From positions 5,887,148 through 5,951,147 of the forward strand of contig OZ007507.1 of NCBI GenBank assembly GCA_963931865.1: a stretch of DNA of 64,000 bases, in the 5' to 3' direction. Position numbers and translations under genes: made by a program. Within the stretch, counting starts at the first letter, position 1; each line of letters starts with the position of its first letter. The notes beneath the pieces are model-generated. The model saw only the letters and a program-made list of their open reading frames with translations, ran no database searches and had not been told where the DNA came from. Positions 1 through 11,900 of this stretch are shown in pieces. The DNA is from Axinella damicornis. Taxonomy: Eukaryota > Porifera > Demospongiae > Axinellida > Axinellidae.

Positions 1-705
1 CAATCTTCAATAATAATTACCACGGGAAACCAACAACTGTCATTAGTTGGTAAAGGGTTAATTGCAAGGCTGTACACTTAACTATATTCCAGCTCAATGT
101 TCCCATTTACAGCAGCAGAATAGCAAGTAGTTTGTACAAAGACTAGTACCTAGCCTCGTTCTATTTACAGTAATGCAAAATGGCAGAGGCCTGCATGGGG
201 ACAAACCTTTTTTAGCATGTGATCCATGACACGGTTTACGTTACAGATTCTAGATGCAATTGCTTATTTACATTCCCATCAACAGCTACAAAGAAGCTAG
301 AAAACTGAACACAATTATTAAGTGGTGAAACTCCAAATAGTACCGTCCTTTTGCTTCTTGAGAAGATTGCATCATAGCTGGGCATTTTCATGTTTGTCAC
401 CTTAGCAACTCTTTGCTTCTAGCCTGGGTATGCTGCTAAACTTTATATGCTCGGTGATGCTCTAGTTGATGCTTGTCCCATCTTCGTAGCTAGCACAGAA
501 TGCAAGATCTGTCTCAACATGACTTGCCTGTTGAGATGAGGCATGACGACATATGACTGCCATGCCACAGATCACGTGCAAATATTCCCCAGGCCTTCCC
601 TGCTGTTTTTGCACACTGTAAGCAATCAAAAACTGGAGGTAAAGAAGGCCTGGGAACAAAGCTACTAGTACCCACATAGCAGTTACTGTGAGTGGTTGAT
701 ATCAC

Positions 706-747
706 CAAGGGCGCATCGCGCCGCCTTCGGCGGCACGATGCGCCCTT
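706..747. mobile_element. 42-bp minimal hAT-like MITE
   Basis: An almost perfect palindrome beginning CAAGGGCGCATCG with a GCCGCCTTCGGCGGC core. It is flanked by the 8-bp direct repeat GATATCAC at 698-705 and 748-755. The ends match those of the 592-bp element at 39444-40035, which also has an 8-bp duplication. An 8-bp duplication is typical of hAT transposons. It looks like an element reduced to its ends. Confidence 0.7.
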
Positions 748-854
748 GATATCACTGGCATCACAATATATTTCATTATCATGGCCATCAACATTTGGCC
801 AGACAACCTACCCACATGCAAACCTTGATGTGAAACTATGAGTGTAGTTTGCAT

Positions 855-945
855 TAGCCTCGTTCCCAGGCCCCGGGCTGCCTTAGCCTCATTCCCAGGC
901 CCCGGACCTGGTAACTGCCTAGCTAGTCTCGTTCCCAGACATTTC
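855..945. repeat. Three tandem TAGCCTCGTTCCCAGG transposon ends
   Basis: Copies of the terminal motif of the abundant fold-back family start at 855, 884 and 924 in the same orientation, without a matching right end. They look like broken or stacked insertions. Confidence 0.5.
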
Positions 946-1292
946 ATTCAGCGCATGTATCGTTTCCAGTATAACACCAGGAGCTTATGAGCGCCATGAA
1001 GCCCGTTATGGGATCCTGATAACGTGCATGATACTGAAAGCGATCTGCACCGGGGTTGGTTTGGGTCTGGGACCGAGACTATAGTTTGGCTGCCTTTGCA
1101 AACTATTGCCCACCCCTACCTGGGAGACTAGGGGAGGAAGACCTGGAGTACAGATGACAACTACCGTATACAACAAGGGCAAGACTAAAGACACCCGTGA
1201 GGAAAGATTTCTATTGTGCAAGCTGTTTGGCTCCCTGCAAGTTTCAGTTCTCGCCAGGAACACTAAGTGATGGACTGGCACCACATGCCTAC

Positions 1293-4200
1293 CTTGTCCA
1301 CTTCCAGCCTGATTGACCCAACATTGTACGCTCCCACGGCAGCAAAGGAGAAGAACCCGTGCTCCCAGTAGCCAAACAGCACAGCTCTTTCATTCAGAGC
1401 AAACAGACCAGGCATTGTTCTAGCAGCCCAGGGAGCTACCGTCAGGAGATCACCTGCAGAAGAAAAGTATCAGTGATCATGAGTCGGGTGTATAAGATGG
1501 ACACACACAATGCCACCAGGAGCATAATCTCTTTCCCAGGCTCCCCACGGTCACCAGTTTAACAGTACAAGCAGGTACAGGCTGTAATCAAAGAGAGCGA
1601 ACAGAGTCATCCCAAGATAACCTACCAGGAAAATGACGTCTCGTGCAAGCTGTCCAATCCGTTGGTGAATGGAAGTGATGGCAGTCCCCTGGCCCTAAGT
1701 AGATTACAATGTGATATAGTTCCCTGGAAATAGTCTGCACATTCTTTGTTCCCTTGACTTCCTGTTCCACACTGCTATTCGAAGAACTGTTCAGCGATGT
1801 TCCAGCCAAGTCCGCTCCTTCCCACGTTTCGGGCCCCAGGAACGTCTCCAGTTGGTAGGTTACACCCTTCACTTGTTCGATGCTCCCGTTCTGCACTCTG
1901 CCAAAGTGGAGCACCTTCCCGTCAGATGGGCTGACCTGTAATAAACGTTCAAAGGTCACACTACACATGCGCAGTGCTGTCAGTTACTTCAAGGAAATGT
2001 TAGTCAGTAAGTACTGCTGCTGGGTTCAACGCTGTTCTACCGTGGTCGATCATGGTGGTAGGAGAGCCTTTGTTCACTGCTGGACCTATACACTGGAATC
2101 CGGAGCAAGCAATCAGGCCCTTTTCCGCCATGTAATCTCTCTGCAAGGCTAGGGGAGGTGCCTGCATTCGGTATCTGCATCAGGTTTGTCGCGGAGCAGA
2201 TGGAGGCCTTGAGCTAGAAGGCTATTCGCTGCATTCTCTATTGATGAAGTTTTGATGGAGGCTCATGAAAGAAACTCCTTTTCTAATACAGTCTTTTTGC
2301 ACAGGGTTTTTGGTTTACTGAATTGTTCACTGCTAATGATCAGTAGTATACTGCCCACCTGCTTGAATAACTCTTGACCTGAAACTTGTTACTGTGGCCT
2401 TACTAGTGGTTTGTTGCTGACGCTCCTGGCTCTATTCTTCAGTTCCCTAGTAAAGAGAGCCTGCAGGCTGCTGTAGTCTTGTAGGTCTTCCACTGCTGCC
2501 TCTTCCATGTTGCAATCAAACAGCCACACGTACAGGCCCAACAGCGGCCTCCGCAGCCACCTGGGAAGGTGTTTCGCAGTAACATGACCCCAAGATCGTG
2601 AGAGCATCCGGGTGGGGAGTTGGCGAAAGAGGTAAAGCTGGTAATGTGTGCAGGGGGCCAAGAGAAGAAGGTGGATATAATTGGGGGTCATAGAGCTCTC
2701 GCTATCATGTCAGTACATGGCCCCAGACATGCTGCTTGATTAGTGCCCAGAAATACGGCACACAGAGGTTATGATTCAGGATACAATGAAATAGTCTGAA
2801 GTGAGGGCCCTAGGTCCAAGTAGTCCCAAGAACACTTGGAAAACTCTGTCAACCACTTGACCCAGGTGTAAGTAGTCTCAAGAACACTACGGATATCCTA
2901 GGATTGTCCTGGGATATCCCAAGCTCTGTCAACCACGTGTCCGAGGTCCAAGCAGTCCAAAAACACCTGGGATATCCTCAATTTCTGACCACCACATGTC
3001 CCAGGTCCAAGTAGTCCCAACCATATGTCCCAGGTCCAAGTAGTCCCAAGAACACCGATGTCCCATGCTCTGCCAATCAATTGCCCCACATACGTCCAAG
3101 TAGTCCCGGGATATCCTGGGATGTCCCAATTAAACTCAGTCAATCACTTGTCCCAGGTCAAAGGAGTCGCAAGAGCACCTGGGATAACAGTAATTTGCTA
3201 AATACTTTGGAATTCCCGGGAAGTCCTTAGGACCAATAGGACAACTTACATGTAGACCTGGGATCTGAAGGTCTCCATCACAGGGACATTCTTGGGAATT
3301 CCCATGGTGTCCTTAGGACCAATAGGACAACTTGGATCTGGGATCTGAAGGTCTCCATCACAGGGACAATATTGGGAAATCCCATGGTGTCCTTGGGACT
3401 AATAGCATGACCGTTGACCATTAGCACTGACTGCAGTCGCAGCTGTGACTATACGGTCTATGGGAGTGACCTCCCCCACATAGAAACAGCATGTAATAGG
3501 CCATCGACCAGACTATTTCTCCCGAGAAACATGTTCTGGGAACGAGACTAGAGACTAGTAGCCTCATTCCAAGTCCCATACCCAGCTTTTTGTCGCTTGC
3601 AGTGGGACTGGGAACGAGGCTAAGAGACTACCACAAGCTAGACTAGGAATAGTCTCGGAACCAGACCCTTCGTGCGGGGGAGGAGGAAAGGGTCTGGGCA
3701 CGTTCCTACATTCGAGTTGTCCTCACGGAACGTAATTATGCGTGGTAATTAGCGATCAACTGCGATACCACGCGTACGATCACAGTCGACCTGCTCGTTG
3801 CTCTCCTCGACTTTTTGTCAGTCACTCGCAGGTAACGCGGTACGGCACAGCGATTCGCCATGTCTAGTCACTGGCGACACTGAAAGCCTGGAGAAAAATC
3901 ATTTCCCTGACGTCATTCACAATCAACGCTTCTGATTCGTTAGGTCAACATTCCGACCTGGGGACAACTTGAATGTAAGATGGTGCCCAGACCCTTTCCT
4001 CCTCCCCCGCACGAAGGGTCTGGTTCCGAGACTAGACTAGGAACACCTAATTCACAGACCTGCCAAGTCTCAGGTTCTCTGGATGATGCATGTCTCCTTT
4101 CCCTTCTGATTGTCCTGGTCAGCTGGAGTAGAGCAAGACAGGTGATGCCCAGGCCAGCAGGAATACCAAACCACTGCCAGCCAAACCGACGTCCCTGGCT

Positions 4201-4391
4201 TTCACCACCTCGAGTGGCAGCTGCTCGTTGGCTACTGAGTCCTCTCGTGCAGGGAAGAAACACTATCCTGAGGCAAAGTATCAAGAGGTCAGGGTGGATA
4301 TGTGCCTCATGTGCTAGCCCTCACTATTTACAACTTACCGATTCCTCAGCTGTCTCAGCGATACTGCTGTCACTGCAATGCCATGCTGCAT
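1293..4391 (-). CDS. PISD: Phosphatidylserine decarboxylase, mitochondrial (5 exons, C-terminus off the left edge)
   Basis: Makes phosphatidylethanolamine from phosphatidylserine at the mitochondrial inner membrane. Five phase-compatible exons: 4391-4339, 4267-4060, 2637-2404, 1935-1626, 1453-1293 (322 codons; phases 2,0,0,1,0). Exon 1 starts at ATG 4391 and with exon 2 forms an Arg/Ser-rich presequence; exon 2 carries a hydrophobic segment ([18 protein letters not shown]). Exon 3 has the family block around [17 protein letters not shown] and [10 protein letters not shown]. Exon 4 has SPSDGK (catalytic Asp about residue 170) and [13 protein letters not shown] (His about 252-254). Exon 5 holds [20 protein letters not shown]. 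The last exon(s), with the LGST self-cleavage site that creates the pyruvoyl group, were not found between 1 and 1292 and should lie left of the window. Intron 2 is full of repeats and holds a 385-bp transposon. The start is inferred from splice phases, not from transcripts. Confidence 0.88.
2806..3180. repeat. Degenerate minisatellite (CCCAGGTCCAAGTAGTCCC)
   Basis: Irregular direct repeats of CCCAGGTCCAAGTAGTCCCA, mixed with GGGATATCC and AACCACxTG blocks, in PISD intron 2. Reading frames that cross it are repeat artefacts. Confidence 0.75.
3195..3410. repeat. Tandem duplication, about 90-bp unit
   Basis: The block GTCCTTAGGACCAATAGGAC, followed by GGATCTGAAGGTCTCCATCA, occurs twice in direct orientation with few differences, plus a third partial copy (CCTTGGGACTAATAG). 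Confidence 0.65.
3559..3622. mobile_element. 64-bp fold-back MITE (TAGCCTC family)
   Basis: Begins TAGCCTCATTCCAAGTCCCA and ends with the complement, GTGGGACTGGGAACGAGGCTA. Flanks are AGAGACTAG and AGAGACTAC, a 9-bp target duplication with one mismatch. Confidence 0.65.
3650..4034. mobile_element. 385-bp inverted-repeat transposon with perfect 9-bp TSD
   Basis: Terminal inverted repeats of about 53 bp start TAGTCTCGGAACCAGACCC and continue through a GGGGGAGGAGGAAAGG block. The 9-bp duplication GACTAGGAA is perfect at 3641-3649 and 4035-4043. There is no transposase frame inside, so it is non-autonomous. Long terminal repeats with a 9-bp duplication fit a Mutator-like element (inference). It sits in PISD intron 2, 25 bp from exon 2. 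Confidence 0.82.
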
Positions 4392-4627
4392 CTTCTTCAG
4401 CTACTACAGTAATACTGCTAAGCACTATTAAAGCCCAGAAGCTTGTGAGCTAGCCAGTGCAAGTAGACTCTACATGTATGGCTTCGCCACGTGTGGTAAT
4501 AGCGGCGGGCGCCAACACGCATGACGGCCTCACGCAAATTACACGATCATCGAATGGCAGTTACAAACCCTAATGATTTGTGATCAATACACACATATTC
4601 TCAGCTACTATACACATGTCACAGCAT

Positions 4628-5707
4628 TCAGTATTGATGGTCCTTCACATGCAGACTCTGTGCAGCTGCACCAGCTGTTTCTTCTCCCTCATATTTGCCC
4701 AATGCAGCGAGGCTATTGCAGCGAGCACGATGCATGAGCACATCCTGGGCAGCTTTGACGTTTTCAGGCTTTCCCTTCCATGTTTGGAGTACACTGGCCT
4801 GCAGGGCTCTTCCATAGGAGAAAGTGAGGGCCCACGGCTTGGTAGCTTTGTACTTGTTAATGGCATCAAGGTGAGCGGTTGCAACGATCTCAGACTGACC
4901 ACCAGAGAGGAACGTCACACCAGGAACTGCAACTGGAAGGGTGCGCTGAAACACAGTCACAGTCGCAGCAGCCACTTCCTCTGGTGTGTACTTCTTTGGG
5001 CAATCAACACCAGGAAGAACCATGTTTGGCTTGAGGAGGATGCCTTCTAGATAGACATGATGTTCATTAAGGGCCTTGAAGACAGCAGCAAGGGTTCTCT
5101 CGGATGCTTCTATGCACGCCTCTAAACTGTGACTCCCATCAGTTAGGATCTCAGGCTCAACAATGGGGCAGAGGCCGTTCATCTGGCATATGCTGGCATA
5201 GCGGGCCAGTACATTGGCGTTCTCACGAACGGCCAGCTCCGTTGGACGTCCATCACCGATCTTTAGCACACACCTCCACTTTGCAAAGCGAGCCCCTCCT
5301 TCATAATACTCCTGGCATCGCTCAGCAAGGCCGTCCAGGCCTTGCGTGGTGGTTTCGTCGTCGGTTCCGAGCAGCTTTACGACTCCTTTGTCCACTTTAA
5401 TCCCGGGGACGATGCCCCTGTCTTGGATGAGCTTCACCAAGAGTGTGCCATCGTCGGCCTTCTGGAAGAACGTGTCATGAAAGAGGATGACTCCTCCGAG
5501 GTAACGACCAATTTCCTTATCAGCAGTGAACAGCAGCTGACGGTAATGCCTGCTGTTCTCCTCTGTATTCTCCACGCCGACGGAAGCCAGGCGCTTGCCG
5601 ATGGTGCCTGTGCTCTCGTCCGCTGCCAAGATGCCCTTGCCAGGGGCCACAATGGCCTGAGCAGTGGCAGCAAGTTCTTTCTTCTGCGCTTCCGTGAGGA
5701 AAGGCAT
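4628..5707 (-). CDS. Fructose-bisphosphate aldolase, class I
   Basis: Cleaves fructose-1,6-bisphosphate to dihydroxyacetone phosphate and glyceraldehyde-3-phosphate in cytosolic glycolysis. One uninterrupted frame gives 359 residues, close to the usual 363. I chose the ATG at 5707 ([12 protein letters not shown]) because animal aldolases begin there; the frame stays open for 43 codons upstream to 5836, but that part is Ser/Arg-rich and not aldolase-like. Visible motifs: [13 protein letters not shown] (active-site Asp near residue 30), [10 protein letters not shown] (Lys near 143), [16 protein letters not shown] with the Schiff-base lysine near 226, LSGGQSE, and a C-terminal Tyr (KDHQY), which is functionally important in the family. 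The coding region has no introns, unlike most neighbours. It diverges from the HAUS8-like gene across 240 bp. Confidence 0.96.
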   Translation of the reverse strand: MPFLTEAQKKELAATAQAIVAPGKGILAADESTGTIGKRLASVGVENTEENSRHYRQLLFTADKEIGRYLGGVILFHDTFFQKADDGTLLVKLIQDRGIVPGIKVDKGVVKLLGTDDETTTQGLDGLAERCQEYYEGGARFAKWRCVLKIGDGRPTELAVRENANVLARYASICQMNGLCPIVEPEILTDGSHSLEACIEASERTLAAVFKALNEHHVYLEGILLKPNMVLPGVDCPKKYTPEEVAAATVTVFQRTLPVAVPGVTFLSGGQSEIVATAHLDAINKYKATKPWALTFSYGRALQASVLQTWKGKPENVKAAQDVLMHRARCNSLAALGKYEGEETAGAAAQSLHVKDHQY

Positions 5708-5947
5708 TTCTCTGGAGGATAAATTATGCGACTGCGAAACGGCTGAACCCTGGCGCGTTGACGACGACCCTGAGGACCCTGTACCTGACGCGTCGACGCG
5801 ACGCGATCGTTGTAGTTCGACATGACAAGCACACACTCGATGTCGGTCAGAAGAGCAAAAGCCTCATTCCCGATCCCGGATCCCAAACCAGAGTCAGGTG
5901 GTTATCATGTGACAGTTTAATAATTTCCCGCGAAAAACGAAGCAGAT
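5708..5947. promoter_or_regulatory. Shared divergent promoter region, aldolase / HAUS8
   Basis: Only 240 bp separate the inferred start codons of aldolase (minus) and the HAUS8-like gene (plus). The interval is CpG-rich on the aldolase side (GCGTTGACGACGACC, GACGCGTCGACGCGACGCG). No TATA box is evident. Its role as a bidirectional promoter is inferred from position only. Confidence 0.45.
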
Positions 5948-8900
5948 ATGGCCGCATCACCAGCTGGCAAGCACTCACTTTACAGACCTGCAGCACCTTT
6001 AGAGAGGTGAGTTAGAGCTGTGAGAAGCGAGGGCACGCTCCAAGGCATGTTTTCAGATGATTTGAGACTAGCTAATTCCAAATTATGTTTGTTTTTTTCC
6101 AACATGTTTAACTGAAACTTTAGAACCAGCCTCCATCAAGGTAAACTGAAGTCTCCAGAGACTTCCCTGGATAATTGTAGCCCCTTTGGCCATACCACTG
6201 CCAGCAGATCAGGGGGAAGGGGAAGTCAAGTAAATTTTTTTATTGCGGGGTTTGAATTCAAATGGCTGGTCCTACACCCGTACTGACTGGAAAAGTGGGC
6301 AGATGATAGGCAAGATGCATCCTTCCTCCAGCCCTAAGAGGTAACATTTCAGTAAACTTGGGTGTGCATAGATCACTGTGCATCCGGCCCACTGACCTCT
6401 AATTGCTTGTTGTTTTGTCTGTTTGGTTGCTGTGCCAAAGAGCAGCAAATTTAATCAGTCCTTAGTGCTACTCATGTGACCCTCAACGAATCAGACTCCT
6501 CATAGCAGATCACATGACTGAATATTAAATCACATAATGCACACTTTAGTGTGCAATATCTAGATAGGGCTGGAGGAAGGATGCATCTTGCCCATCGTCT
6601 GCCCACTTTTCCGGCCAGTGTATTGGTGAGTATGGGCGTAGCAAATCTAAGACCAACGGCTAGGCTGTTTCGGGTCGGTAAGTGCCACTGTATACCAGTT
6701 TGCAGTGCATTACGGGGTTTTAGTGCACTCTGGCAATATAGTTATGGTCTTGGGCAGATAATGCACTCGCCTTCGACTTGTGCATTATCTTGCCCTCGAC
6801 CGTTAACTATATTGTCCTCGTGCACTAAACCCGTAATGCACTGCAAGCTGGTATATTATAATAGCTGATACGTTGACATTATACAGGGGATCTGTTGTAC
6901 ACAACAGATTGTCTTCTGAGCTTTCCCGCTACGTCTGCCAGCTTTAGGCCATCGTTGCCATCTTAGATCCAAACTTTAAAACTCAAGGATGAAACAGGTT
7001 GGTTGTCATTTTCTTCAAGAAAGCTGGTTATTGCTGTGGGCATAGATTACCAAAGGAAATCTTTACCTTCTGCAGGCTCCCACCCTCGCCCTCTGCTAAC
7101 TTCCCCTCGGCAGACCACACCCTCTCTCTCTCCCTCTCTGACTCGGACTCTGACACCACTGCCAATGCCACCACCACCACTCAGCACTACACAGAGCCAC
7201 ACCCTCCCACCCACATAGTGGTGAGCCCAAGTCATGTGACCTTGTACTTCTAGTGTGTATATAATGGATTGATGACCCTTACGTACATGTAGAATGTTTG
7301 AGTGTCTGTCTGGCATGGGGAGACTGGTTTCGGATTTGTTACGAAGGATATCCAATTCTCGTCTGACCCCACGCACCCAAGGATACACATAATTTCATTA
7401 ATGCATAGACACTTATCGTCAGCCTAATCACCCAAAAATTACCTGGTAGTAAAGTATCCAAAAATGTCCTCTGGTGTGGAGCATGAACAAGAAGGAAGGC
7501 TGGTGACATGCCCTATCACTTGCATACATGTAAGCTCCATTTAGCCTCGTTCCAGCGTTCCCTACATCCACCTGACGTCACTCACGTGATGAATGATAGC
7601 AGGTCTTCCCTGTTCTTCGCCGCTCTTCCGCATCCGTGTATTATTGTCAACGCAAACCGAAGAACTGAAACAACGGGGTACACATAGGCCTGGGAATGAC
7701 CATGTGTTATATACCACTTACCACTAGTGTCGACATACCCTGGTTTCTCTTCTGCAGACTAGTTTGGCTCCTGCAGTCTCCAGCGGTACCAGGTCAGTAC
7801 TTGTGGTCAGTGCAGAGGAGGATGCTGATCTCATGGAGTCCACTGAAGTTCAGGTTGGTGCACTGGCACGTGAGAGTAGCATTAACTTCAGTCTCAAAGT
7901 GGTTCACTTGATGTACATGTGCACAAGTAGGAATTTGATGTGCATCATGTGATCATAGTTATGCGTAAGTGTGTTAGTGCAAGGTTGCAGTGGCGCGTGA
8001 GGTAGTACATGTATTATGTAGCCTCGTTCCCAGGCTCCCTCCTGCGCGTGCAGTGGTGAAATATACGTCACCACATGCGCTGGGGGGAGCCTGGGAACAA
8101 AGCTACACATATATGTATTATGTACCGCGAGCACACAAGTATAGACTCTGCCAATATGCATACTGTAATCACTGGGATGTAACGTCGTTCCCAGGCCATC
8201 GTCCAGCTTTTTTTTGTTCGCGCGTGGGAGAGCCTGGGTAGCCTCGTTCCCAGGCTCTCTCCTCAAAATTGGGATGCAGAGGGAGAACTGCTATATGTGT
8301 GTGGCAATTTTCAGTCCTGATCAAGACCCCCAGGGTCTGGCCTGTATCATGACTACCTCTATCAATCACTCCTCATGACACTCATACCCCACCCCACACG
8401 CACACATCTCCAAACCAGGTGACCATGACCCAGGCACCCTCCCCGGCGAAGGTGGTCCGCCACAGCCCTCAGGAGTATGAAGCTGAGAACTGGAGGAGGT
8501 TCAGCTCCAGCTTTGTTCCGCTGCCAGGCTTGGAGAGGCCCAGAGAAGGTGGTGGACATGAGACTTGTGAGTCCCCATCCCAGCGTCGCTTCCTCCTCTT
8601 CTGTAGGAACTGTCATTTACCCTGCACACAAGTTGCAACGGCACATTTGCATAAGTCTAAATTAGCCTCGTTCCCAGGCTCCCCTGTGCACTCGGTGAAG
8701 AAAATTACGGTATTTTTCGTCCGCGCACGCAGGGGGAGGAGCCTGGGAACGAGGCTAAATCTAAATAGAGCCCACCAGAATGTTTCTGAGGGGGCTGGCA
8801 ATCTGATGTTTTTGGGTGCATGTAGGCCTGCCATTTCAATCCTACAGTGTGGAAAAAGCTATAATTCGAATTGAAGCGTACATTGTACTTCCTATTTGAG

Positions 8901-11900
8901 GAATGTCATTCGATATTGAGCACATCTTGCTTATACACTTATACACCTTGCTTATACACCTGTAGGCACATATTTGCTTCCTGTTGAGATATCCGAGACA
9001 CTTCTTACAAGCAAACCGGACAATTACAAATGTACCTTCTGAACCGTCGATCCCGTAAGCAGCGACATACGATGATTGAGCTGGTCCCACGAACAAACCG
9101 CAGTAAACAGTGAGCTCAGACCAGTGGCCCTCTCGCACACCTGTCACATGCCTTTTACCAACCTTTGAGGGGTACTTTGTCCTTGACACTCATTTCTGAG
9201 TCTACAATTCATGTGTTAGCACGGCAGTGAAGGTAAACACGCCTACAAAATAGTCACATGTTCACGGGTTTTCGTTCTGCATGTACCCAAATTAAACTAC
9301 AATGTATACGTTGTGTACTGCCTACAGTGGTTGAAGCAAGCAATGGCAGCCGATAGGAAGACAAAATTAATATACCCATAACTACATCACCAAGTTGAAT
9401 TTATTATGTGTTTGAGTAAGTGCACAATTAGCCTCGTTACCAGGCCGGGCCTGGGAATGAGGCTAGCTAGTGCACAATGGCACCATTGGCAGTGTAGTCA
9501 GACGACTCTTCTGCCATTCCTGAGTGCTAAAACGTGTAACCCCCAACCAGTAGTGTAACAATTACATTCACAGTACAGATAGTATAAGTATGGTTATGGC
9601 ACATGGTCACTGCTAACGATTGTGCCACCTGCTCGAGGGAATGACCTCCCCAGCTAGCGGTCAATGTTTTCAGTAAAGATGAAATAAGCTTTGTGCCAGA
9701 AATTATGACCGAAGTGTTGCCCTGAAACATACCGATTACTGACCTTTGCACTATGTTGCTGGTCTATAAGCATTTCTGGTTAACTTTGTATAGTTGTACC
9801 ATCGTTCCCAGTCCTCTGCCCAGATTTTATCTCACAGCTATGGGAGAAAAATCCTCAACGGCTGTGAGATTAAATCTGGGCGGAGGCCTGGGAATGAGGC
9901 TATATGTATAGTACAGTTGTTTGTCTGCCAGTGGTAGTACTTGGAGACAAATCTCGGCACAATATTATATTATTCATTGTCTTTTTTTTATAGCAGTGCA
10001 GCGGTCCCATGCTATGCAGGATGACTCACTTGATTCCTCCAAGCAGTCCAACGTACCAGCAGACCTCCTGCAGCATCAAGGTACAGACTTGTGCATCTAT
10101 GCGCAATAAAATGAGTACACAAAAATATTTCTTACGGGGATCCAAATGATGTCATTTCTACAGATATAAAGTAGTCACTGATGAAAGCCGCATATAGTCA
10201 CAACTGCTGTGACAGCTATGACTGCATGCTGTGACAGTTGTGACTGCTGTGACGTGACAGTTGTGACTGCTGTGACATCAGTGACTAGTGTGACAGTTGT
10301 GACTATACTGTGACTACTGTGACATCAGTCACTAGTGTGACAGTTGTGACTGTGACTACTGTGTAAGAAACCGCCATACGGTCTCATTCTGTAGTAAGCT
10401 AGTCTATCTATTCGCAGGTTAGGCTAAACTATTGACTCATGTTCAACTCATGACTGATCAAAAAGACAACACGTGGTCAGTACAGACTGGTCATAATGAC
10501 GTAATAACAATAATCCAGAAACTTATGACGTATAAGAACTATTAGTCCATAACATCCTCCCCCAGGTTGGCCGAAACGGTCAACTGAGGGTCGTAGCTCA
10601 ATCAGGCAGCAGAATAGCTAGTTAAGTGCAATCATAACAATCAGTCAATATTTGTCCTCACGTGTCCACAGTTTCACTCTCTCTCGTGCCTTGAGTGCGG
10701 CTGCTCTCTTAGGTCTCTCGGTTGAAGTACCCTTTAATCTTCTAGGTTCAGGGTCTTGCTCATCATGAACTTGAATCTGTGTCTCTGATTCAGGTACCTT
10801 CTCGACGTGTTCCGATGTTGGTTTGTTCGATGCCAATTGAGTAGGTTGCTTGATCTGTCCTTTTATCTCGAGGGGATACAACAGCTGAATGGGACGCTGC
10901 AGAATGGTCGTGCGACCCTTTTCCGAAGATACTGCTAAGATGGCACCTCTAACCTTCCCATCTCGTCCACTGATCAGTTCCTTCACTTGGGCAAGCTTCC
11001 AAAATGCTTGAGGCTTGTCTTCCTGGACCAACACGACATCACCTGCAGCAACTGCAACAGGACCATCGGTTCCTGCTTGATGACGGTGCGACTCTCGCAA
11101 TTCCAGCAAGTATTCTCGAGACCACCTCTTCCAAAACTGGTTTAAAACGACATTGAGATGTCTCATTCGTTTGGTCAGGAGATCCTCCACCTCGTCATCT
11201 TCCATATCATGTCCATAGCAGAGACTGTCAGGTAAGCTCAATGTTCTTCTCCCTGTCAGGAAATGCGATGGTGTGAGGGGCTCTTGGAGATCATCAGAGG
11301 ACACATAGGTCAGAGGCCGGGAATTGATTACCATCTCTACTTCTGTCACCGCTGTCAACAACTCATCGTAGGTGAGTTTTGCTCGACCTATAGTCTTCCT
11401 TAAGCAGCGTTTGGTCGAGCGGACCATCCGCTCAAATATCCCACCCCACCATGGGGCTTTCTCAACATTGAACTTCCATTCCACTCCCAAATCAGCTAGG
11501 TGTCTCTGAACCTCTTCATCCTTTAAGGTGGCTTGAATTGATTTGGCCGCTGCTTTGAAGGTTTTGGCATTGTCAGATATTATCCTCTTCGGCAACCCTT
11601 GCCTAGCGGAGAATCGTTTGAGACTTCGGAGGAATGAGGGGGTTGTAAGACCAGGAACAACGTCCAGGTGCACAGCTCGAACAACGCAACAAGTGTACAA
11701 ACAAATCCAGACTTTTCTGCTTCTCGTGGGATTGCTTGTCTTGACATACAATGGTCCGGCGAAGTCAACACCTGTAGAGGTAAATGGTGGTTCCCTTGTC
11801 ACACGAAACTCGGGGAGGGGTGGTGGCAAGGGAGCTAAATAAGGCTTGCCTTCAAACCTTCGACACAGGACACATTGCCCCAGAATCTTCTTGGTGTAGG

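Larger units (their letters stand above)
1..1292. other. Non-coding stretch beside PISD (probable intron)
   Basis: No exon-like reading frame was found on either strand. It contains a 42-bp palindromic element (706-747) and three tandem copies of the TAGCCTCGTTCCCAGG transposon end (855, 884, 924). By position it should be the last PISD intron. Confidence 0.5.

Noticed and set aside
1006..1284. Minus-strand frame as the last PISD exon
   Set aside because: It begins in the exon 5 region but shows none of the LGST or GSTVVL region of PISD; the true last exon is probably outside the window.
5104..5722. Plus-strand frames opposite aldolase
   Set aside because: Antisense shadows of a well-conserved gene.
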